From NCBI GenBank assembly GCA_964513655.1, contig CAZENQ010000094.1, forward strand, positions 1 through 12,238: DNA of 12,238 nucleotides, written 5' to 3'. Of this stretch, positions 6,129 to 12,238 are shown one piece after another. The notes beneath the pieces were generated by a model. It saw nothing but the letters and a program-made list of their open reading frames with translations, ran no database searches and was not told where the DNA came from. Position numbers and translations under genes: made by a program. How positions within the stretch are numbered: the stretch's first letter is position 1; every line of letters starts with the position of its first letter. This DNA comes from G020350405 sp964513655 (GTDB lineage Bacteria > Planctomycetota > Phycisphaerae > Sedimentisphaerales > Anaerobacaceae).

Positions 6129-7001
6129 ATGGAAGGTAAATTCGAATTATGGAATAATATTGTCGAAGGATTAAAGGCTCAGCCTGCTTACCTTCTCGTA
6201 TTCGGCTTATGTAGTTTGATTATTCTTGGGGGTGGTTTTAGCCTCAATAGTGAAGCTGTACAATCAAACACTACCATGTTTATTGGTGTAATTATTCTTA
6301 TGTGCGTTGTTCTCGTTATTGCGTACTTAGTCGTATGCAAAGTTGAGAGCTCTCCACAAGTCAAACGTAGAAGAGAAACTGCATCATTCAGTAGAGAAAT
6401 AAAAGCCGTCTATCCAAAGCAAGTAAGAACCGCGGAGGAATTTAGAGACGCCGTTACGAAAGTGTTGGATAGTGATACAAGATACGGAAGCATTAGTCTG
6501 GGCCTGAGATTCAAAGACCCGGCTCACAAAATGCCCATGCTACATAAAATTGTTGGGGATCCTAGTGAACTTGAACGCATGGCAAACATAATGGCGTCAT
6601 TCATCGACGTTACCATAAAAGAAACGAAACTCAAATTTGACAAGGTGGTAATACCTAAATCCGGCAATACCCTATTTGGCGTCAGAGCAGCGGAGAAGAC
6701 AGGTTATCCATTAGTAGGATATAGAGGTAAGGACTTCTCAATAGCGGATGACAATGCGTTGCCTATACAAGAAAACTATTTCGATGGCATATTGGAAGCG
6801 GGTGATCGAGTTATCATCATAGATGACATAACATTCAGAGGAGATACGGTAAGAGAGACAGTATCTTTTCTGGACGCGGCACAGGTAAAGGTATTGGCGG
6901 TATTTGTTCTATCCGCGCATGCTGAGCATGTTGCTAAATTGCGCGAGTCTTTGGATAAAGACTATGGAGGCGTGAAGTTTTTTCCAATATTGGAGATTTA
7001 G
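6129..7001 (+). CDS. Membrane-anchored phosphoribosyltransferase (two TM helices + PRTase)
   Basis: A 290-residue protein. Hydrophobic segments at about 20-36 and 51-70 predict two membrane helices joined by a short loop, then a basic KRRR cluster, placing the rest in the cytoplasm. From about 100 to the end is a type I PRTase-like fold. The PRPP-binding loop is visible as VIII-DD-ITFRGDT (228-240), with the paired aspartates D232-D233 and the glycine-x-threonine turn. Upstream, KVVIPKSGNTLFGVRAAEKTG (182-202 approximately; a stretch around residues 172-192) fits the earlier PRTase strand-helix. Purine-salvage PRTases are soluble, so membrane anchoring is unusual and suggests a signalling, effector or membrane-linked role. 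AAGGAG lies six bases before the ATG. It is the last gene of the cassette; no terminator is evident. Substrate base unknown. Confidence 0.75.
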   Translation: MEGKFELWNNIVEGLKAQPAYLLVFGLCSLIILGGGFSLNSEAVQSNTTMFIGVIILMCVVLVIAYLVVCKVESSPQVKRRRETASFSREIKAVYPKQVRTAEEFRDAVTKVLDSDTRYGSISLGLRFKDPAHKMPMLHKIVGDPSELERMANIMASFIDVTIKETKLKFDKVVIPKSGNTLFGVRAAEKTGYPLVGYRGKDFSIADDNALPIQENYFDGILEAGDRVIIIDDITFRGDTVRETVSFLDAAQVKVLAVFVLSAHAEHVAKLRESLDKDYGGVKFFPILEI

Positions 7002-7044
7002 AAAATTATGCAGAGTCAGCTATTTTGATAGGGCGGAGGGGTCG

Positions 7045-7161
7045 GTGTTGTTGGCGTTGCAGGTGATATTGGGATATGTACTGTTGGGGGCGCTGGTGAC
7101 GCGGTTTGCGGTATTGTTTACTGCGGACGGGCCGGCGGGGCGGTTTTCGAAGGAAAAGTGA
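7045..7161 (+). CDS. 38-residue single-pass membrane peptide
   Basis: GTG-initiated small gene: MLLALQVILGYVLLGALV as one hydrophobic helix, then TRFAVLFTADGPAGRFSKEK with a polar, basic tail. GGAGGG (7035-7040) sits four bases before the GTG, and the stop is 15 bases before the next gene, which has its own ribosome site. Codon third positions are G/C/T-rich, like the downstream gene and unlike the AT-rich cassette. Function unknown. It could be a small membrane regulator or a holin-like peptide; neither can be shown. Confidence 0.55.
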   Translation: MLLALQVILGYVLLGALVTRFAVLFTADGPAGRFSKEK

Positions 7162-7176
7162 GAAAAGGGGATTATT

Positions 7177-7527
7177 ATGGAGATAAGTAGGGCGTTGGAG
7201 ATAGTAAGGGCTCTGGCGGATGGTACGGACCCGTATACAGGGGAAGTGTATCCGGCTGAGAGTCCGTATCAGAATGCGGAGACGGTGAGGGCGCTATTTA
7301 CGGCTATAAATGCGCTAGAGAGGGCGGAACGAAGAAGGAAGAGAAAGAGAGAGCTGCCGGAGCGGGCCGGGGAGCGGTGGGATGATGAAGAGGATTCGGT
7401 TTTGATAAAGAGATTTGAAGAAGATGTGGGTGTAAAAGAGATAGCAGTTGAACACAAGCGTACTGAGGGTGCTATTCGGTCGCGACTTGAGAAGCTGGGA
7501 AAAGTTCCTCGGCCGGGGTCGGGATAG
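7177..7527 (+). CDS. Small DNA-binding protein with C-terminal SANT/Myb-like helix-turn-helix
   Basis: A 116-residue protein. The N-terminal half reads RALADGTDPYTGEVYPAESP (11-30), then YQNAETVRALFTAINALE, a recurring module in bacterial proteins often mislabelled as helicase-associated. It is followed by a basic stretch (ERRRKRKRE) and a C-terminal trihelical domain, RWDDEED (67-73), then IAVEHKRTEGAIRSRLEKLG (89-108). The W-x-x-EED ... RTxGAIxSRLxKLG pattern is that of Myb/SANT-like HTH domains. Cytosolic DNA binding is inferred; the target is unknown. AGGGG lies upstream of the ATG. Its composition resembles the host genes, so it may be a resident gene or a regulator of the preceding small peptide. 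Confidence 0.7.
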   Translation: MEISRALEIVRALADGTDPYTGEVYPAESPYQNAETVRALFTAINALERAERRRKRKRELPERAGERWDDEEDSVLIKRFEEDVGVKEIAVEHKRTEGAIRSRLEKLGKVPRPGSG

Positions 7528-7585
7528 CTTGCGGGTTAGGGGGCTAGGGTTACTTTCAGCGATACTGGGGGGTCATGCCGCTAAG

Positions 7586-7614
7586 GCGGGATTTCAAATC
7601 ACAAATCTCAGATT
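7586..7614 (+). repeat. 29-bp direct repeat flanking the AT-rich cassette, right copy
   Basis: Identical over 29 bases to 4404-4432. It merges with the GC-rich dispersed repeat that begins at 7621. Confidence 0.8.
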
Positions 7615-7620
7615 GGGGTT

Positions 7621-7655
7621 GAGATTGCCGCGTCGCTTCGCTCCTCGCAATGACA
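7621..7655 (-). repeat. Widespread GC-rich palindromic repeat (ATTGCGAGGAGCGAAGCGAC family)
   Basis: On the minus strand this reads TGTCATTGCGAGGAGCGAAG followed by CGACGCGGCAATCTC. I recognise this as a repeat seen in intergenic regions of many unrelated bacteria and metagenome-assembled genomes. It is self-complementary (GATTGC at one end, GCAATGA at the other; GAAGCGAC core). A degenerate version lies at about 8009-8041 (GATTGGCGCGTCGCTTCGG). Confidence 0.7.
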
Positions 7656-7689
7656 TAATCCGGTGGCGAGTTTCAGCAGGTCGGGGGAT

Positions 7690-7753
7690 GCGTAGACGAG
7701 TAAACGAGTAAATGCGTAGATGGGTTAATGAGTTGGAGAAAAAATTGGGAGCC
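7690..7753 (+). repeat. Dispersed repeat module R0, right copy
   Basis: Reverse-complement partner of 252-315, with GAGTAAATGCGTAGATGGGT then TAATGAGTTGGAGAAAAAAT. One extra GAGTAAAC-type unit is present. Unlike the left copy it is not adjacent to R1, which lies about 4 kb away at 3623-3680. Confidence 0.7.
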
Positions 7754-7947
7754 GGACGGGTATTTGCTTATGGTCTCTGCGGGGCAGGACGAGAAGATAA
7801 GGCAGGCGGGACGAGTGGAGCTGTATGATGCTGAGGCGTGCGCCGATGGCAATTGCAGGTGAGGGTGATGACGTAAATACGGTATGGTACAAGGTTGACG
7901 GGCCGGGGACGGAATATATTAGGGGTTGGGGGTTAGGGGCCAGATAG
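7743..7947 (+). pseudogene. Possible frameshifted remnant of a pseudopilin-like gene
   Basis: The frame from 7743 reads NWEPDGYLLMVSAGQDEK and continues to a TGA at 7860-7862. The +1 frame from 7861 carries on sensibly as EGDDVNTVWYKVDGPGTEYI. The pairing of PDGYLL-SAGxD with a downstream DDVNT recalls the C-terminal calcium-loop region of planctomycete type II secretion-like pseudopilins. No N-terminal methylation motif or start is present and the 5' end runs into repeat R0. The resemblance is weak and could be chance. Confidence 0.25.
7920..7940 (+). repeat. TAGGGGT heptamer repeat, G-rich on plus strand
   Basis: Three heptamers, TAGGGGT, TGGGGGT and TAGGGGC. They match in type, on the opposite strand, the telomere-like array at 767-790. 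Three G-runs are present, and a fourth (GGGG near 7904-7907) lies upstream across a longer loop. Confidence 0.6.
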
Positions 7948-8113
7948 GAAAATTAAAAAGCAAAATGCAAAAAGCAAAATTACAGAGGAAAATGCAAAAA
8001 TGGATTTAGATTGGCGCGTCGCTTCGGTTCGCTTCGAGGGCGTAAATAGGGATTTCTGGTAAGGGATTCCGCTAAATTGGCTGCGCAAAACCCGAAGAAA
8101 AGATAAAAAATAG

Positions 8114-8142
8114 TTGAATCGAGGGGCGGTTCGGGTTATAAT
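8114..8142 (+). promoter_or_regulatory. Sigma-70-type promoter of the giant secreted protein gene
   Basis: TTGAAT (8114-8119) and TATAAT (8137-8142) are separated by exactly 17 bases. The -10 is a perfect consensus and the -35 matches four of six positions. The predicted start of transcription near 8149 gives a leader of about 70 bases before the ATG at 8218. Confidence 0.75.
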
Positions 8143-8145
8143 TTA

Positions 8146-8190
8146 GTTTACTCTTCGAGCCGTGTTAGAGGAGGAATTTGTCAAGTAAAC
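8146..8190 (+). promoter_or_regulatory. Leader inverted repeat enclosing an upstream Shine-Dalgarno sequence
   Basis: GTTTACT (8146-8152) and AGTAAAC (8184-8190) are perfectly complementary. The 31 bases between them include AGAGGAGGA followed by a TTG (8178), so the leader has a second ribosome-binding-like site in another frame. It could be an operator or an mRNA switch. The frame it opens does not look like protein. Confidence 0.35.
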
Positions 8191-8217
8191 ACCTAAAGTT
8201 CAAAAAGGAGGACGGCA

Positions 8218-11200
8218 ATGCAATCGGCCAATGGTTCCAAAGCGGGCATATTATTGACAACCCTTTTGGCAGTATTTATCTTTTTGTATCAAGCGGAGGG
8301 ACCTGGAAGAAGTGCGTGGGCGGAGACAATCGAAGCGGCAAAAGAGATGGAGGCAGTGCAGGCAATTCGGCGGCCTTTTACAATGCCGGTCCGTAACTTC
8401 GCGGAGGTGGAGATTGTTCCAAGCAAGCAGCTGGGCGTGGCGGATATTTCAGCTCTGCCGAGGGCTCCGGGCAATGACCTGGAGGTACTCTCTGGCCCGA
8501 GGCGAGTCAGGGTCCAGCTACCGGCCGAGCAGGTGCATGCCCTTGTTGAGGCCGGCACCGAGGTCACCATCCTAAGGGAATTTATGCTGTTCGAGGGTTT
8601 TGCGGCTGACGGCGAGGCCCCGTGGGATGACCCGACAACCAAGGGCAGTTGTACAGGGGAATATCTATATGGCGCGAGCAGTCCCCATATGGGGATTCCC
8701 TTAGGCAGTTGGGCAGGCAGCCCTATCAACCTGTGGGGCGCCCCGGCAGGGTCTAAGGTCACCTGCGTAGACGTGCACTACGAAATCAGCAATTATCCCT
8801 GGAGCTACCTATATGTGGACCTGACCGATTCAGACTTCGACTTCAATGTCGTGCTTTATAATTCTTTTTATGACGGCGGGTATCTTAGCGTAACCAGCAC
8901 CGGAATTACAAGGTTCTACGGCAGGCAGCCGAACCAGATGTGGGTACTGTGGGCGGGAAACGGCGGGCCTATGATTGGTGGAGTCCTCACGCATTGGTGG
9001 ATAAAGGTATACCACTGGATACCAGCTCACTGCGATGCGAGCAGTGCCGCGTGCAGGGAGTACATAAGCGGGGTAGAGGTTGGAGATATCAGCAATACGG
9101 GCACGGGGTGCAGTCAGTATGCGAATTACACCTCGCAGTCAACGACAATGGAGGTGGAGTTAGGTTACCCGATAACGGTCACCAACGGTAATCCGCAGGC
9201 CAGCGACGAATGCGGCATCTGGGTCGACTGGAACTACGATTATGATTTTGAGGACCCGTGCGAGAGCTTTTTGGTGAGCGGCAGTCCCGGTCCGGGTCCT
9301 TATACGGCTACCATTGTCCCGCCGGCCGATACGGTCCCGGGTAATAAACGAATGCGGATAAGGATATGTTCGGCCGGAACGCCGAGTTCCTGCGGCGATA
9401 CGGCTTACGGAGAAGTGGAGGACTATACGATCAAGGTAATTGGGGCCCCGGCCTATTGCGGTGCGACGACAGTATATTGCGGGTGGGAGTACATAAGCAA
9501 TGTGGAGGTTGGAGATATCAGCAATACCACGGGCTGCAGTAAGTATGCTTATTATCCGTCCATGGCAACGGCAATGGAGGTCGGCACGAGTTACCCCATA
9601 ACGGTGACAAACGGTTACCCTGACCCTGTGGACGAATGCGGCATGTGGGTTGACTGGAACCGCGACGGGGATTTTGACGATACGAGCGAGACGATTTCAG
9701 TCAGTGGCAGCCCCGGTGTCGGGCCTTACACGGGAACGATTACGCCGCCGGCAACGGTGGTGGAGGGCGGCTGCCGTATGCGAGTACGAATATGTGACGG
9801 AACTCCGGGTCCGTGTGGTACGTGCGATTTTGGGGAGGTTGAGGATTATGTAATAACCATTGCAGAGGCGCCTTCATTTGTGACGATTTTGGGGGCTGTT
9901 TGGATGTCAGGCTCTGCTGCGATTGAAGGCGTACTGGTTTCGGCGAGCACTGGTGAGAGCAATACGACAGATGCGGGCGGCTTTTATGAATTGGAAGTTT
10001 CGGAGCCCTGGACGGGGACGGTAACACCGAGTATGAGCAACTGGTCTTTTTCACCGGCGAACAGGAGTTACTCGGGTATTACGACGGACCAGCCCGGGCA
10101 GGACTATACGGGCACATATACGGCGGAGCCAACTCCAACTATTTCGGGCTATATTAAGATGGGTGACGGGCACGGGATTGAAGAAGTACAGGTCTCAGCG
10201 AGCACGGGCGAATCGACGACAACGGGCGACGGCGGCTATTATGAGCTGACGGTTTCGAGCGGCGGGGCGGTACCGGCGCCGTGGAGCGGGACAGTAACGC
10301 CGAGTAAGGACCATTGGTCGTTTGAGCCGGCGAATATTGTGTATGCGGACGTGACGAGCGACGTAGCGGACCAGAACTATGCAGGGACATATCTGGCGGA
10401 TCCGACCCCGACTATATCGGGGTATGTGAAGACTTCCGGGGGAGCAGGAGTCGAGGGTGTTCTGGTTTACGGGGACAACCATGGCGGCTTGGCGATAACG
10501 GACGCAAGCGGCTATTATGAGTTAACTGTTATGGATTTGGTGTGGCCGGTTCCCCGGCCGTGGTCGGGGACTGTAACACCGGTTAAAACCGACTGGTCTT
10601 TTGGCCCTGCAAACAGGGTATACAGTGATTTGAGCAGCGACATATCAAGCCAGAATTACACGGGCAGTTATGTCGGCATAGGCTGCGCGGCCGGCTGGCT
10701 CGAAGAGTGGGTGGTCCGGTACCACGGGCGCAAAAGGCTTTATCCCGACCAAGCCCGCGATATTGGTGTGGACGGCGCAGGCAACATCTATGTAACAGGG
10801 TTAAGTTATGGCGAAAACACAGGTGGGGACTATGCTACGGTGAAGTATGACTCGGACGGAACTGTAGTGTGGGTTGCCCGTTACAACGGGCCAGCGAGTC
10901 GTGGCGATGGGGCCCACGCCATGGTTCTAGATGATTCGGGCAATGTGTACGTTACCGGCATCAGTGATAGCATTGACAACGGTGTGGACTATCTGACCAT
11001 CAAGTATGGTCCTGACAGCAATGTTGCTGCGTGGGTATCGAGGTACGACGGCCTTGGGCATAGTTGGGACGAGGCCCGGTCGATAGCGGTAGATGATTCA
11101 GGGAATGTGTACGTTACCGGCTACAGCATAGACAGCGAAGACGACATAGTCACAATCAAATACGAAGCGGACGGCAACGAGGCGTGGGTTGCCAGATATG

Positions 11201-12238
11201 ATTATCGGGGATGGGACAGCGGCTCAGCGGTTGCGGTGGATGATTCGGGGAATGTATACGTTACGGGCACAAGTGAAGGCGAGGGCACGAGTGACGATAT
11301 CGTGACGATCAAGTACGAGGCGGACGGCAACGAGGCCTGGGCGGCGAGATATAACGGTCCGGGCAACGGCCACGATTTTGGCGAGGCGCTGGCCATAGAT
11401 GATTCGGGGAACATTTATGTCACGGGTGACAGCGACGGTAACGGCACAGTCTCAGATATATGCACCATTAAATACGACGCGAACGGTAATGAAGTCTGGG
11501 TAGCCAGGTATGACGGTCCGGCAAGCGATTGGGATTACGGCGATAAGATAATCCTGGACGACTCAGGGAACATCTACGTCAGTGGTATGGTTTCGAGCTC
11601 GTCGCAAGACTACGCGACGATTAAGTACGGTCCTGATAGCAACGAACCGGTTTGGGTTGCGCTCTACGACGGGGCGAAAGGTCTTTCTGACGTGACAACA
11701 GACATAGCTTTGGATGAATTGGGCAATGTGTATGTTACGGGCTTTGCAAACATACATATCCCCGGCATCGGCGATCCAGAGCCACCATCGGGGAATTTTG
11801 CGACAATCAAGTACGGTCCAGAGAGCAACGAGCCTATTTGGATAGCGGAGTATGACGGGCCACCGAACGGCCTGGATATTGCGAGAGCGGTAGCTATAGA
11901 TAATTCAGGGAATGTGTACGTTACCGGTACTGGTGACGGCTACTTAACGGTGAAATATTCTCAGTGTCCTGTGTCGGCTGATTTGGAGTTGAATAATTCG
12001 TGGATGTATCAGAGCATGCCGGGGAAGACGGGTTCTACCTTGACGGCGGGTGTTTCGGTTACCGATGACCCGATGGGTAACAGCAGCTACAGCTATGAGT
12101 GGGAGATTGTACTGCCGGAGGACGTCACATTAGCTCCGACGACGGCGACCGGCGGTGGGGCCGGCGATGCGTACTGGACTTTCGCAGCGCGGGGCTGCGA
12201 TGAGCCGGGGGGGTTATCCGACTCGGGGCAGACATTTA
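8218..12238 (+). CDS. Giant secreted multidomain protein: GEVED x2, carboxypeptidase-regulatory-like x3, SBBP beta-propeller repeats (3' end outside window)
   Basis: Open for 1340 codons with no stop by row-by-row reading. AAGGAGG six bases before the ATG fixes the start. Residues 1-35 are a signal peptide (hydrophobic ILLTTLLAVFIFLY, then AWA-ET). Residues about 145-270 look like a beta-sandwich. Two GEVED domains follow (about 274-407 and 415-548), each with ECGxWVDWN and ending GEVEDY. Three Ig-like carboxypeptidase-regulatory units follow (about 552-820; GYYELTV, GTVTP, NYxGTY). Eight SBBP repeats (about 822-1248) share (D/N)SGN(V/I)YVTG with a period of about 50 residues. A further beta domain begins near 1249. 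These modules are typical of planctomycete cell-surface or exported adhesin-like proteins; enzymatic activity is not evident. Many cysteines in the GEVED domains suggest disulphides outside the cytoplasm. A C-terminal sorting or anchor signal would be beyond the window. Confidence 0.85.
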   Translation, partial: MQSANGSKAGILLTTLLAVFIFLYQAEGPGRSAWAETIEAAKEMEAVQAIRRPFTMPVRNFAEVEIVPSKQLGVADISALPRAPGNDLEVLSGPRRVRVQLPAEQVHALVEAGTEVTILREFMLFEGFAADGEAPWDDPTTKGSCTGEYLYGASSPHMGIPLGSWAGSPINLWGAPAGSKVTCVDVHYEISNYPWSYLYVDLTDSDFDFNVVLYNSFYDGGYLSVTSTGITRFYGRQPNQMWVLWAGNGGPMIGGVLTHWWIKVYHWIPAHCDASSAACREYISGVEVGDISNTGTGCSQYANYTSQSTTMEVELGYPITVTNGNPQASDECGIWVDWNYDYDFEDPCESFLVSGSPGPGPYTATIVPPADTVPGNKRMRIRICSAGTPSSCGDTAYGEVEDYTIKVIGAPAYCGATTVYCGWEYISNVEVGDISNTTGCSKYAYYPSMATAMEVGTSYPITVTNGYPDPVDECGMWVDWNRDGDFDDTSETISVSGSPGVGPYTGTITPPATVVEGGCRMRVRICDGTPGPCGTCDFGEVEDYVITIAEAPSFVTILGAVWMSGSAAIEGVLVSASTGESNTTDAGGFYELEVSEPWTGTVTPSMSNWSFSPANRSYSGITTDQPGQDYTGTYTAEPTPTISGYIKMGDGHGIEEVQVSASTGESTTTGDGGYYELTVSSGGAVPAPWSGTVTPSKDHWSFEPANIVYADVTSDVADQNYAGTYLADPTPTISGYVKTSGGAGVEGVLVYGDNHGGLAITDASGYYELTVMDLVWPVPRPWSGTVTPVKTDWSFGPANRVYSDLSSDISSQNYTGSYVGIGCAAGWLEEWVVRYHGRKRLYPDQARDIGVDGAGNIYVTGLSYGENTGGDYATVKYDSDGTVVWVARYNGPASRGDGAHAMVLDDSGNVYVTGISDSIDNGVDYLTIKYGPDSNVAAWVSRYDGLGHSWDEARSIAVDDSGNVYVTGYSIDSEDDIVTIKYEADGNEAWVARYDYRGWDSGSAVAVDDSGNVYVTGTSEGEGTSDDIVTIKYEADGNEAWAARYNGPGNGHDFGEALAIDDSGNIYVTGDSDGNGTVSDICTIKYDANGNEVWVARYDGPASDWDYGDKIILDDSGNIYVSGMVSSSSQDYATIKYGPDSNEPVWVALYDGAKGLSDVTTDIALDELGNVYVTGFANIHIPGIGDPEPPSGNFATIKYGPESNEPIWIAEYDGPPNGLDIARAVAIDNSGNVYVTGTGDGYLTVKYSQCPVSADLELNNSWMYQSMPGKTGSTLTAGVSVTDDPMGNSSYSYEWEIVLPEDVTLAPTTATGGGAGDAYWTFAARGCDEPGGLSDSGQTF
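9058..9528 (+). repeat. Nucleotide-level direct repeat at the starts of the two GEVED domains
   Basis: GAGTACATAAGC followed five to nine bases later by GAGGTTGGAGATATCAGCAA occurs at 9058-9098 and again at 9488-9528, nearly identical in DNA. This indicates a recent internal duplication or ongoing gene conversion, given that the rest of the two domains has diverged. Confidence 0.75.

Larger units (their letters stand above)
7528..8113. other. Repeat-rich intergenic region
   Basis: No intact gene is recognised. The interval contains G-rich TTAGGGGG words at 7535-7549 and the repeats and possible gene remnant listed separately. A-rich tandem words (AAAATGCAAAAA types) lie between about 7952 and 8001, and the remainder up to the promoter is featureless. 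Confidence 0.6.

Noticed and set aside
8178..8396. TTG-initiated frame at the start of the giant gene
   Set aside because: Although AGAGGAGGA precedes it, the overlapping frame from 8218 has a signal peptide, better start context and stays open to the window end.
1..12238. tRNA, rRNA, transposase, integrase, reverse transcriptase or restriction genes
   Set aside because: Looked for on both strands; no sequence supporting any of these was found, so mobility of the cassette rests on composition and repeats only.

Overview
The window looks like chromosome from an uncultivated planctomycete, most likely near the Phycisphaerae/Sedimentisphaerales. This is inferred from the content: a very large secreted protein built from GEVED, carboxypeptidase-regulatory-like and SBBP repeat modules, a PilZ protein, wide spacers full of dispersed repeats, and mixed ATG/GTG starts. 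No rRNA or tRNA gene was seen to confirm it.

Layout. (1) Positions 1-929 carry no convincing gene but hold layered repeats: a 21-bp tandem, three or four modular dispersed repeats, a TTACTCC heptamer array and a telomere-like G-quadruplex motif. (2) A minus-strand PilZ-domain gene (930-1244) ends at a clear intrinsic terminator (834-867). (3) A compact plus-strand operon holds a TsaC/Sua5-type threonylcarbamoyl-AMP synthase fused to a YwlE-like low-molecular-weight phosphatase (1673-2794). It overlaps rpiB (2791-3258) by 4 bp. The order matches ywlC-ywlE-ywlF(rpiB) of Bacillus. (4) Positions 3385-3680 repeat the left-hand repeat modules in inverted orientation. (5) A minus-strand envelope protein follows, with a signal peptide, a charged coiled coil and two membrane segments (3779-4237). 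(6) A conspicuously AT-rich three-gene cassette (4697-7001) encodes a phage-type HD phosphohydrolase, a PP-loop ATPase of the PAPS-reductase-like family, and a phosphoribosyltransferase anchored by two N-terminal membrane helices. (7) A 38-residue membrane peptide (7045-7161) precedes a small protein with a C-terminal SANT/Myb-like helix-turn-helix (7177-7527). (8) A second repeat-rich spacer (7528-8113) includes a possible broken pseudopilin-like gene. (9) A consensus-like promoter (8114-8142) leads into the giant secreted protein (8218 to past the window end).

The best candidate for an undescribed system is the HD / PP-loop / membrane-PRTase cassette. Its enzyme classes suggest a nucleotide- or nucleoside-type metabolite that is made, degraded and sensed or used at the membrane, but its function is unknown. 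Two observations support acquisition as a unit. Its base composition differs from its neighbours, and a 29-bp identical direct repeat flanks it (4404-4432 and 7586-7614). In addition, two repeat modules that abut at 252-373 are separated by about 4 kb (3681-7689) in the inverted copy, as if this segment had been inserted between them.
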